Assembly (NCBI GenBank): GCA_016936355.1
Contig: JAFGYB010000013.1
Location: 1 to 34,791 of the forward strand
Source: Bacteroidales bacterium
GTDB lineage: Bacteria > Bacteroidota > Bacteroidia > Bacteroidales > F082
Length of the DNA: 34,791 nucleotides
Reading direction: 5' to 3'
Below the pieces are notes generated by a model that was not told where the DNA came from, searched no databases, and saw only the letters and a list, made by a program, of their open reading frames with translations. A program made the position numbers and the translations under genes. Shown here one piece after another: positions 10,001 to 15,689 of this stretch (positions are counted from its first letter, which is position 1; the number at the start of each line of letters is the position of its first letter).

Positions 10001-10358
10001 GATTGGGTAAACTGGCAATATAAACTTCAGGTAGTGTTCGAAGGCTTATACTTTTAGTAATGGTATCGTAACACGAATTTCCAAGAGTATCCTGGGCCTG
10101 TACGATCAGCCGGACCTGTACATTGGCACCCGGAGCAAAAGTATGGGTTGGATTCTGAAGTGTCGCAGTATCCCCATCACCAAAATTCCAGCGCCAGGTA
10201 ACCAGTGTATAACCTGCCGAAGTTGTTGAAGCATCTGAAAACTGAATCGTACTACATCCGGTATAGGCATAGCTGTAGTCTGCCGTTGTACTACACTGTC
10301 CAAAGGCTGAGCCCGCATACAGCAGCATGAGAATAATGCCAAGTAAAAGTTTTCTCAT
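4098..10358 (-). CDS. Giant PKD-repeat surface protein with type IX secretion (type B) C-terminal domain
   Basis: This 2086-residue protein has a signal peptide (residues 1-20, ending AFG before QC), 23 PKD repeats by my count of W-x-W-x-F-G-D-G cores, and a C-terminal domain (about 1979-2086) of the gliding-motility-associated type B sorting class: it opens YVPNSFAPGLD, contains VFSPWGNLLWES and GWDGTYKGQPMPSGEY, and ends GSVFLIR. Proteins with this tail cross the outer membrane by the type IX system and are released or anchored at the surface. The repeats form nested blocks: residues 25-276 and 277-528 are a tandem pair of three repeats each, then two four-repeat blocks, then two more three-repeat blocks. 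Repeats 15 and 18 have F-Y-Q in place of F-G-D. No catalytic domain is visible, so an adhesive or structural role is inferred. It is paralogous to the edge PKD gene. Confidence 0.92.
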   Translation of the reverse strand: MRKLLLGIILMLLYAGSAFGQCSTTADYSYAYTGCSTIQFSDASTTSAGYTLVTWRWNFGDGDTATLQNPTHTFAPGANVQVRLIVQAQDTLGNSCYDTITKSISLRTLPEVYIASLPNPACLNDSIRFTGNSNHPIQSWQWIFGDGDTVNIQNPVHQYADTGSYNVILHVLDASGCANDTTVVQKINPVPTVDFTWSPNPVTTATNIQFNATSNATSTATTMSWHWDFGDGDTANVQNPTHNFAVAGQYTVRLNIEVDGVCTNTLSKVITINPLPTVNFTYAYLSCSRIQFTDASAAAPNYTLVKWTWNFGDGNTATGPDVAHTFTPGSNVRVSLVVTSQDTLGNFYVDSTFQNISIRSLPTVEIQSNPNPACVQIAPQFYGTSNHMIQSWQWIFGDGDTANVQNPAHLYADTGSYTVSLHVMDASGCANDTTYPQRIDLNPSVDFTWSPDPATTMDNIQFNGTSNAASTATTIAWHWDFGDGDTANVQNPTHRYSVAGQDTVTLTVTVDGLCSSTIQKVVTVYPYVIPNFTYSVSCLNDITYFTDSSVTATGTTIATWKWYFGDGDSTIINSPNSPNTTHVYVTAATYPVTLVTVTTTGFERRVTKDVTVVQKPTAFFTYDTTCYRTPTSFYDRSSTNGGSAINSWHWTFGDGDSANVQNPMHTYAYPGSYPITLYIQNTDGCRDTVQRVMVMDTLPAVDFTMSTDTVCQNGSITFSGQATNISSWYWDFGNGTTSIYQNATAQFTTPGIDTITLTVTDLKGCTSSVFHTVYVRPGPAAGFNFDILCHNDTTCFWDTSAIPLPGYLAAWHWNFGDGDTSNIQNPEHYYVPDTNYTARLTVTSNEGCENTATHLIIFDSLPVPDFNISNACMNDNTHFTDVSTSPGSPVISHITTRKWYFGDGDSLIVTNPNVSTADHIYRVTTTYDVKLVVSNSFGKTDSITKRISVHHKPLADFTFNDTCFNQPISFTDLSKTDGGSALAAWNWNFGDPHSGILNTDTLQNPMHVMTDTGSYQVQMIVTNTDACSDTLMKTVVVNPLPPVSFTVQKDSMCLGDQAYFYGVGSNITSWHWDFGNGDTSLYQNPVYKYPHPGTYVVTLTVKDLQGCTNFVADTVFVDGGPKADFTIGASCMGDSVHFNDATTQQGFITQWQWNFGDTVSASNQSSLENPAHYFTAAGTYTTRLVVTDNYGCKDSTSHFVNVYDHPKAAFSFHQACDPTTQVDFTDQSVRSTSKSPITSYLWTFYQADTSHLQNPSYQFPHYDSCFQVTLAVTDTNGCQNTDTVQVCLRDSLTVDFTMTQVCQGNQTMFAAAYNPSNDSISAYTWNFGDGSSEVTTYNDTVYHVFPRPGTYNVVLSALDTNGCTVSISHTAVVDSLPQVDFTYSKPSCDQPLSFYSNSRSANGYIMQWKWDFGDTASVDNQSTVENPVHRFTSVGAYSTRLVVTDNYGCTDTVSHFVDVYGRPNAAFTYKQACSPATQIDFTDQSTRSVNNSPIDSYTWEFYQGDSSHLQNPSYRFPMVSCYQVILTVADTNGCTDADTVQVCLRDSLSINFSTSSPSVCQGNRMGFTANYNPYNDSIAAYTWNFGDGSAGVITYHDTVSHIFPRPGTYNVVLSALDTNGCTVSVSHQAVVDSLPLPDFTYTTPSCDQPTYFNGTTLSGGNFIRSWSWNFGDVTSGTANTATVWNPNHLYPSGDSTYQVKLIVTNFNGCTDSVTKPVVRTSCLDVFYTVNTPTGCALNPVYFRDHTVLGSSLGSINNWYWDFGDGQTETYTAFRDSLLHVYSSAGSYNVILRVTATVNGVPFTTTYDSTIHIYRPPVADFVFSKACTNQLVQFTDSTKIYDANLNQWQWSFNDPFSASNTSGVKNPVHLYDSTGTFNTRLIVTDNNNCSDTVTKPVEVHITPVAAFTMNYNYDGVTGQILFDNTSTDASTYFWNFGDGNTSTEVSPVYRYSSVGIFTILLTATSDYYCVDTASAVYDLTSGLYVPNSFAPGLDKPGVNTFLPKGIHLKEYEVQVFSPWGNLLWESTKLNANGEPVEGWDGTYKGQPMPSGEYIWRIKAKFLNDSVWRGSDNGDGNVKPYGSVFLIR
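5455..7000 (-). repeat. Tandem block duplication C (two copies of three PKD repeats)
   Basis: Two units with a period of about 770 bases (about 6235-7000 and 5455-6234) each contain an FGDT repeat with an S-x-x-N-Q-S insertion, an aberrant F-Y-Q-(A/G)-D-(T/S) repeat, and an FGDGS repeat with a Y-N-P-x-N-D-S-I loop. DNA similarity is plain by eye, for example the shared start gacaaacctg near 5730 and 6500. The first unit overlaps the last repeat of block B copy 2, which serves in both alignments. Confidence 0.7.
6755..8775 (-). repeat. Tandem block duplication B (two copies of four PKD repeats)
   Basis: Copy 1 spans about 7781-8775 and copy 2 about 6755-7780. Each copy has, in order, a KWYFGDGDS repeat, a repeat with a (S/K)T(N/D)GGSA insertion, an FGNG repeat followed by a DL(K/Q)GCT strand, and a repeat introduced by a G-P linker. 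Boundaries were set by eye and are good to roughly ten residues. Confidence 0.7.
8775..10286 (-). repeat. Tandem block duplication A (two copies of three PKD repeats)
   Basis: Within the giant PKD gene, residues 25-276 (9531-10286) and 277-528 (about 8775-9530) align end to end at a period of about 252 residues. Shared landmarks in the same order are S-L-P/R-T-L-P linkers, the core WQWIFGDGDT, D-A-S-G-C-A-N-D-T, VDFTWSP and WHWDFGDGDTANVQNPTH. Confidence 0.8.
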
Positions 10359-10603
10359 TCACATCAATTTTTAGCTACACCTCTACGAAAACCATCCTTA
10401 TTCAATGATCAAATAACGGAAATATTTTCCAATTATTTTCTAAATTATTATTGAATGGAGCTCTTTCAAATGTTACGAGGCCCCCCATACCGGATAAACA
10501 GCATCCAAATTGTTATAAAAAAACATAAACTTAATCCGGTAAAACAGACTACCGTATTGATAAAAACTATTTTTACTTCGTTTAATCATACAAATCATTT
10601 GAA

Positions 10604-11602
10604 ATGAAAAGAATCTTTATTTTCCTTTTTCTGATGGCATCCCTGTCGGGATTTGCCCAGAATAAAAACACCTATCATATTGTGAGAAAAATCCCCGTCC
10701 AGGGAAATCAATTCTGGGATTATCTGACGGTTGGTTCACAGGGGAATCTGTTTGTATCGCATGGCGACAGGGTACAGGTTCTGAACACAAAATCCGGCAA
10801 AGTGATTGCCACTATGAAAGGGCTCCACGGAGTGCACGGCATTGCACTGGCACCCCGCCTGAACAAAGGCTTTATCACCAGCGGTGAAGACTCTGTGGTT
10901 GCAGTCTTTAACCTGAAAACCTACCGGATTACCAACAAAATAAAATCTACCGGAGCCAAACCGGATTGCATTGTGTACGATCCTTACAGTAACAAAGTAT
11001 ATGCCTTCAACGGACACAGCAATTCAGCCCTCGTGGTAGATGCAAACACAGAGAAAATTGTAACTACCATTCCTCTGCCTGGCAAACCCGAATTTGCCGT
11101 AACCAACGACAAAGGAAAGATCTACGTGAACATCGAAGATAAATCCATGCTCGCCTGCATCGACACCAAAAACCTGAAACTAATCAACTCCTGGTCGATT
11201 GCACCGGGTGAAGAGCCCAGTGGTCTGGCAGCCGATTTTGCCAATAATAAATTGTTTTCTGTTTGCCGGAATAAGATTATGGTAGTTTTTGACACGCAAA
11301 AAGAAAAGGTTGTGGCTACATTACCCACCGGAGGACATACAGATGGAGCAGGATTTGATCCGGCCTTGAAAAGAGCCTATAGTTCAAACGGTTCCGGCAC
11401 CTTAACCGTGGTTCAGGAAGAGGGAAACCATTTTAAGGTTTTGGAACAGTTCCCTACCGAAAAAGGTGCCCGCACCAACTGTGTTGATCCGATAACACAC
11501 CACATTTATCTGCCAACCGCTCAGTTTTATCCTTTGCAAAAAGGCGAACATTGGCCCAAAATGAAACCCGGAACGTTTGTCATTCTGGATGTAGCTCCGT
11601 AA
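10604..11602 (+). CDS. Secreted YncE-like beta-propeller protein
   Basis: The 332-residue protein has a classical signal peptide (residues 1-19, ending GFAQ) and no lipobox, so it is likely periplasmic or exported. The rest is a string of YVTN-type blades: repeated segments such as GKVIATMKGLHGVHGIAL, EKIVTTIPLPGKPEFAVT, EKVVATLPTGGHTDGAGF and a closing FVILDV strand, consistent with one seven-bladed propeller. YncE-family proteins bind ligands or nucleic acid or act as scaffolds; this one's partner is unknown. It stands alone between two minus-strand genes, transcribed divergently from the giant PKD gene. A weak -7 candidate TATTTTTA lies at 10568-10575. A strong hairpin terminator follows. 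It is not the BtuG partner of the B12 receptor, which is a separate lipoprotein at 19401-20501. Confidence 0.85.
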   Translation: MKRIFIFLFLMASLSGFAQNKNTYHIVRKIPVQGNQFWDYLTVGSQGNLFVSHGDRVQVLNTKSGKVIATMKGLHGVHGIALAPRLNKGFITSGEDSVVAVFNLKTYRITNKIKSTGAKPDCIVYDPYSNKVYAFNGHSNSALVVDANTEKIVTTIPLPGKPEFAVTNDKGKIYVNIEDKSMLACIDTKNLKLINSWSIAPGEEPSGLAADFANNKLFSVCRNKIMVVFDTQKEKVVATLPTGGHTDGAGFDPALKRAYSSNGSGTLTVVQEEGNHFKVLEQFPTEKGARTNCVDPITHHIYLPTAQFYPLQKGEHWPKMKPGTFVILDVAP

Positions 11603-11629
11603 ATCAAAGTAAAAAAATCAGAAATTTAA

Positions 11630-11658
11630 GTCGCGGGAGTATTTCCGCGACATTTTTA
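11630..11658. terminator. Bidirectional intrinsic terminator between convergent genes
   Basis: A perfect 7-bp stem GTCGCGG / CCGCGAC (11630-11636 and 11645-11651) with an 8-base loop is followed on the plus strand by ATTTTTATTT. It lies between the stop of the beta-propeller gene and the stop codon of the convergent membrane protein gene, so it probably ends both transcripts. The minus-strand tract is less T-rich. Confidence 0.8.
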
Positions 11659-13176
11659 TTTCCCCGACTCCCGGTTCAAAATATAGCGGGCATCCAGCTG
11701 CAACATGGAATCCACGGAAATGTTTCTCTTTCGCGCTTTGTCTTTTATCAGCTCGTACCACTTGGGATCCGATTTGATGCGCTCAATTACCTGTTCAAAG
11801 GTTTCTTTCTTTTGCAACGGTTTCAGTTGTTCCGGTTTCCCAAGCAATGCATCCTTGTAATCGGGTGTTTGCAAGAAGTCCTTAAAATGAGAGGTTGGAT
11901 GCAATCTGCCAAACGAGTCGAACCAGGCTTTGCGTGTCATCGAATCCCAGTGAATGGCCCCGAAATAGTATTGCACGTTGTAAAAAGCTCCCAGTAAAAC
12001 AGACAGAAAGATTAGGATTGCAATCGCTTTTCTGAACACCGTTTTTCTTTGGGCTATCCATTGGAACAGAGCCGCCAGGGGAAAAGCCATCACCGGATAC
12101 AGATCAATCAGTGCCCTTTGCCCCAGACTGCCGCCATACCACCACGACCACCAGGAAGAAACCACGTACAGGTATACCACAGCAAGAATCACTACAGACC
12201 AGGCCAGCGTTTTGTATTTCCGGAAAAGAAAGATCATGCCGGTGCTGGCAAAGAACATAACCGGTGTGTATACATACCATCCTTTTCGATAACTGAAAAG
12301 CACATCAATTATATGCGGATGCAGAAAGAAAAACCCTTCCTTTCCGTAAGAATAATACAGCCAGCGTCCCGTAATTTCTTTCCAGTAAATCAACTGGGGT
12401 AACAGTACCAGGAAACCGGCAACCAACATCACAAGGATATGGTCATAGTGTTTCATAAAATAGTGCAGCCTCCTGTTCACATCTTTTGTTCGCCATATCC
12501 TGTAAAAAACAAAAAACAAGACAAACAAGATGTTGATGGGCCTGATCAATGTAAGCAGCCCCATTACCACTCCCAACACAAGCGATTTCCACACGGTGGC
12601 GTTCCGGTACCAGGAAAAAGTGAGAAAGATCAATGCCGAAACCAGAAAGAAATCATATACATGGGGCATTCCAGGCTCAAATGTACTGTACCAAAAAAGA
12701 TTCGTACCCAACCCAATGGAAAACAATACGGCGGCAGCAATTGTTTCTGTAAAAAACAACAACAGGACCCTGCGCAAAAGAAGCAGTCCCAGTAACAGAT
12801 AAAAGAGTGCTGCCAGTATAATAGCCAGCCTGTAGGGCGGCGAATAGCCTCCGGTATCATAACCCAGTGGACCGGCCAGTTCATTGGCAACGAAAAAAAA
12901 GGGGGCATACATCAGAGCCGGACCCATGGTGTATTTGAAAACAGCTTTTCCATTGGGCAATTCCGTGGCCCAGACCGTATATTTTCCTTTATCCTGAAAT
13001 CTGAAATTCAGACTCAGGTCATGATAGATGAAAGCCGCAGGCAAATAGCCGTAATATTCAATTACATCCGATTGGATGACCCTGTTTTTGTCTTTCCAGA
13101 TGTGGGTTGCCAAATCGGTCCAGACCACAGCGACCAACACCAAAACAATACTCAAATATGTTAGATGTTTTCGCAA
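11656..13176 (-). CDS. Multi-spanning membrane protein, putative GT-C glycosyltransferase
   Basis: The 506-residue protein has an N-terminal membrane segment followed by a soluble loop with acidic residues (V-I-Q-S-D-V-I-E-Y-Y), then many hydrophobic segments up to about residue 420 and a charged cytoplasmic or periplasmic tail. The layout, with acidic residues in the first large loop and roughly ten membrane spans, fits GT-C enzymes that use polyprenyl-phosphate sugars. A hydrophobic hairpin LLLGLLLLRRVLLLFF and the pair of aromatic-rich loops (WSWWYGGSLGQRALIDLYP) are typical of bacterial uncharacterised members. It follows the GT2 synthase gene by 15 bases, so it is likely the third gene of one operon. 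Sugar and acceptor are unknown, and the glycosyltransferase call is an inference from topology and context. Confidence 0.65.
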   Translation of the reverse strand: MRKHLTYLSIVLVLVAVVWTDLATHIWKDKNRVIQSDVIEYYGYLPAAFIYHDLSLNFRFQDKGKYTVWATELPNGKAVFKYTMGPALMYAPFFFVANELAGPLGYDTGGYSPPYRLAIILAALFYLLLGLLLLRRVLLLFFTETIAAAVLFSIGLGTNLFWYSTFEPGMPHVYDFFLVSALIFLTFSWYRNATVWKSLVLGVVMGLLTLIRPINILFVLFFVFYRIWRTKDVNRRLHYFMKHYDHILVMLVAGFLVLLPQLIYWKEITGRWLYYSYGKEGFFFLHPHIIDVLFSYRKGWYVYTPVMFFASTGMIFLFRKYKTLAWSVVILAVVYLYVVSSWWSWWYGGSLGQRALIDLYPVMAFPLAALFQWIAQRKTVFRKAIAILIFLSVLLGAFYNVQYYFGAIHWDSMTRKAWFDSFGRLHPTSHFKDFLQTPDYKDALLGKPEQLKPLQKKETFEQVIERIKSDPKWYELIKDKARKRNISVDSMLQLDARYILNRESGK

Positions 13177-13191
13177 CAGTTCCTGTATAAG

Positions 13192-13917
13192 TTACTTTTT
13201 GTGTTTTTGGTCAAACAGGTTGTACTTCAGGATACAGTAGATTGCCCTGAAGCCATCCTGCCAGTTTATCTTTTTCCCTTCTTCGTAGGTTCGGCCGTAA
13301 TAGGAAATGCCCACTTCATAAATCCTGATGTTGGGAATACGGGCTATCTTAGCCGTCACTTCCGGTTCAAAACCAAACCGTTTTTCCTTTAAATGCAGCG
13401 ACTTCAGATGTTCCGACCTGAACAATTTATAACAGGTTTCCATATCACTCAGGTTCAGATTGGTGAACATATTGGACAAGGTAGTCAGCATTTTGTTGCC
13501 CACCGAATGCCAGAAAAACAGAATCCGGTGCGGGTTGCCTCCCATAAACCGCGAACCATACACCACATCGGCAAAACCTTCCAAAACGGGTTTCAACAAC
13601 ACGTTGTATTCGCGGGGATCATATTCCAGATCCGCATCCTGAATAATGATAAAATCACCCTTGGCTGAATCAATACCGCGGTGAATCGATCCGCCTTTCC
13701 CCTGATTTACCTCGTTCTTGAAATAATTGATTTCCAGTTGTGGGTTTTCGTTCATGTACTCTTTCACTACCTCTTCTGTCTGATCCGAGGAACAATCATT
13801 GACAATCACTACTTCCTTCTTCATTCCTTCGAGTAAGTCCACAGACTTGATTTTATCCAGAATCAGTCGGATTGTTTTTTCCTCATTATAAGCAGGCAGA
13901 ATGACGGATAGTTTCAT
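13192..13917 (-). CDS. GT2 glycosyltransferase, polyprenol-phosphate-sugar synthase-like
   Basis: The 241-residue protein has the GT-A fold motifs of the DPM1/ArnC-like group: the N-terminal LSVILPAYNEEKTI, the acidic VIVNDCSSD, the metal-binding D-A-D in IIIQDADLEYDP, and GSRFMGG. It has no obvious membrane segment, as in DPM1-type enzymes that load mannose or another sugar on a polyprenyl phosphate at the cytoplasmic face. I chose the ATG at 13917 because MKLSVILPAYNE is the usual family start. An in-frame TTG at 13941 would add eight residues and overlap the upstream stop by eight bases, and its surroundings resemble the TTG start of the upstream gene, so that start is a real alternative. 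It sits between two membrane GT-C-like genes that could use its product. Confidence 0.85.
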   Translation of the reverse strand: MKLSVILPAYNEEKTIRLILDKIKSVDLLEGMKKEVVIVNDCSSDQTEEVVKEYMNENPQLEINYFKNEVNQGKGGSIHRGIDSAKGDFIIIQDADLEYDPREYNVLLKPVLEGFADVVYGSRFMGGNPHRILFFWHSVGNKMLTTLSNMFTNLNLSDMETCYKLFRSEHLKSLHLKEKRFGFEPEVTAKIARIPNIRIYEVGISYYGRTYEEGKKINWQDGFRAIYCILKYNLFDQKHKK

Positions 13918-13933
13918 ATTCAGGTTATTATTC

Positions 13934-15595
13934 TTATTCAATTTCTAAAATATATTTCGTTTTCAGTGCTTCACTTCGTGTTTTCCTGAACAAAAATGTC
14001 GGGTTCAGATGAGTTACCCTGAAATCGGGAAACAACTTCAATATTTTAAAGTTTATGTGCTGCGCCTCGATTTTCTTTAACCAATCCTCATCCACAAAGA
14101 TAACATCTCCTTTTTTAAAATCAGTGAATGTGGTATCGGCCGGTTTGATGTTTCGGGCATAAAAATTAAATGCATAACATTCACTGCAGGTTTGGGAAAC
14201 CTTCGAAGCAGGAATATTGTGCTCGGTAATGTATTGGCCTGCCTGTGAATCGGCTTGATAATTCAACAAACGGGGATAAAAATTGACTGCCATCAGCAGG
14301 TTCAGCGAAACAGCTGTTAATACGGTGGGGATGATAATCCGTGCAGAACCTTTTGCTTTTCTGAACACCGTTACATAAACCAGGTACAACACCAGAAGAA
14401 TTGCGGGCAACAAAAAGTTTTTCGGCGGAAAAATGTAGAGGAAGTCGAGGATCATCAGGAGCCAGAACGCATGCATCAGTCCAAACTGAATGGAACCAAT
14501 TCTTGTTTTCCAACGGTCGGAAAGCCGGACAATGAAATCGGCCGTTATGATGGCGGCAAACGGAAACAGGACAAAAATGTAGTGCGGCAGTTTGTAGTGC
14601 GAAAAAGAAAAGGCAATGAAGAATAATACGAAACCTGCCAGAGTAATGTATTCATCCTTACTTGTCGCTTTGAACTTCTGCAGGATCAATTTCCTGAACC
14701 GCAACACCAGGGCCGGAATAAAAAGTAATATCCAGGGCTGAAAATCCCAGATAATGGTGTGAAAGAAGTAAAAATATCCTGAATCATCCCGCCAGGCACT
14801 CTGACCTGTAATCCGTCCAAAACTTTGTGTCCAGTAAAAAAACTCCAGTCCTGAAGGGCCTTTCAGTCCGTAAACCGTCTTTTCGGGATGCAAATCAAAC
14901 TGGGTATACAGACCGTAACTCATGGGAAGCAAGATAAGCGCTACGATCACAAGAAGAATCAACCACTGATATTTAAAGATGTTCTTCCATTGTCGTTTCA
15001 AAAGAAAATCGCTGCCCACAGCAGCGGCCGGAAGCACAATCCCCAATGGACCTTTAGACAGCATGGCCCCTCCGATTCCAACAGCAGCAAGAATCAGGTT
15101 CAACCACTTTTGGTTATTCAGATATTCAACGATTTGCCAGATGGCAAATACAGTAAATCCCAGCAACATCGTATCGGTCCTTACATCGTTAACCATTAAA
15201 AACATGGCTTGTGATGTGGCCACAATCAAAGCAGCAAACAAGGCCGTTTCTCTGGAATACCAGCGCTTGGCCAGCCGGTACGTACTGTAGATTCCCAGAA
15301 TTGCAACCAGCAGTGACGGCAGTTTGTAAGCAAAATTGGAAATTCCAAACGTCAAAAACGAGAAGGAGGACAGCCAGAACAGCAAGGGAGGCTTATCCAG
15401 ATAATCTGAACCCAGCTGATACACGTGTAAAAAGCTTTTTGAAAAACTCATTTCCATGGATATCAACGCATATTGCGATGCATCCACTTCCATAACATCA
15501 ACGAACTGGTAAAGGAAATAAACAATCCCTATGGCTGCAAAAAGGATTGTGTATTTATATTCTGTGATGAGTTTTGAAAAATTATTCTTATCCAA
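13934..15595 (-). CDS. ArnT/PMT-like membrane glycosyltransferase (TTG start)
   Basis: The 553-residue protein carries the hallmarks of the GT39/ArnT family: a first periplasmic loop with V-D-A-S-Q-Y-A-L-I-S, then YLDKPPLLFWL, the NDVRTDTML motif, and SKGPLGIVLP, within about a dozen hydrophobic segments and a C-terminal soluble domain (about 440-553). Members move a sugar from a polyprenyl-phosphate donor onto lipid A, protein or other acceptors on the periplasmic side. No ATG exists between the preceding in-frame stop at 15605-15607 and the middle of the first loop, so initiation at TTG 15595 is the only start keeping the first membrane span. The gene lies 94 bases after murF-alr and heads a three-gene operon with a GT2 synthase. 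The acceptor is unknown. Confidence 0.85.
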   Translation of the reverse strand: MDKNNFSKLITEYKYTILFAAIGIVYFLYQFVDVMEVDASQYALISMEMSFSKSFLHVYQLGSDYLDKPPLLFWLSSFSFLTFGISNFAYKLPSLLVAILGIYSTYRLAKRWYSRETALFAALIVATSQAMFLMVNDVRTDTMLLGFTVFAIWQIVEYLNNQKWLNLILAAVGIGGAMLSKGPLGIVLPAAAVGSDFLLKRQWKNIFKYQWLILLVIVALILLPMSYGLYTQFDLHPEKTVYGLKGPSGLEFFYWTQSFGRITGQSAWRDDSGYFYFFHTIIWDFQPWILLFIPALVLRFRKLILQKFKATSKDEYITLAGFVLFFIAFSFSHYKLPHYIFVLFPFAAIITADFIVRLSDRWKTRIGSIQFGLMHAFWLLMILDFLYIFPPKNFLLPAILLVLYLVYVTVFRKAKGSARIIIPTVLTAVSLNLLMAVNFYPRLLNYQADSQAGQYITEHNIPASKVSQTCSECYAFNFYARNIKPADTTFTDFKKGDVIFVDEDWLKKIEAQHINFKILKLFPDFRVTHLNPTFLFRKTRSEALKTKYILEIE

Positions 15596-15689
15596 TTTCT
15601 GTGATTATTTCGTAGTGAATGTACATTTTTTTCGGATAACCTTTAAAGACAGGGGATCCGAGTCATTGATCTCACAAAAAGACAAAACA

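Noticed and set aside
4098..10358. Regular repeats considered as a CRISPR array or satellite
   Set aside because: The period is about 250 bases or more, the units are diverged and fully coding, and they translate to PKD domains.
10604..11602. The first beta-propeller considered as a BtuG partner
   Set aside because: It has no lipobox, lies about 8 kb from the riboswitch operon on the other strand, and the operon has its own lipoprotein propeller.
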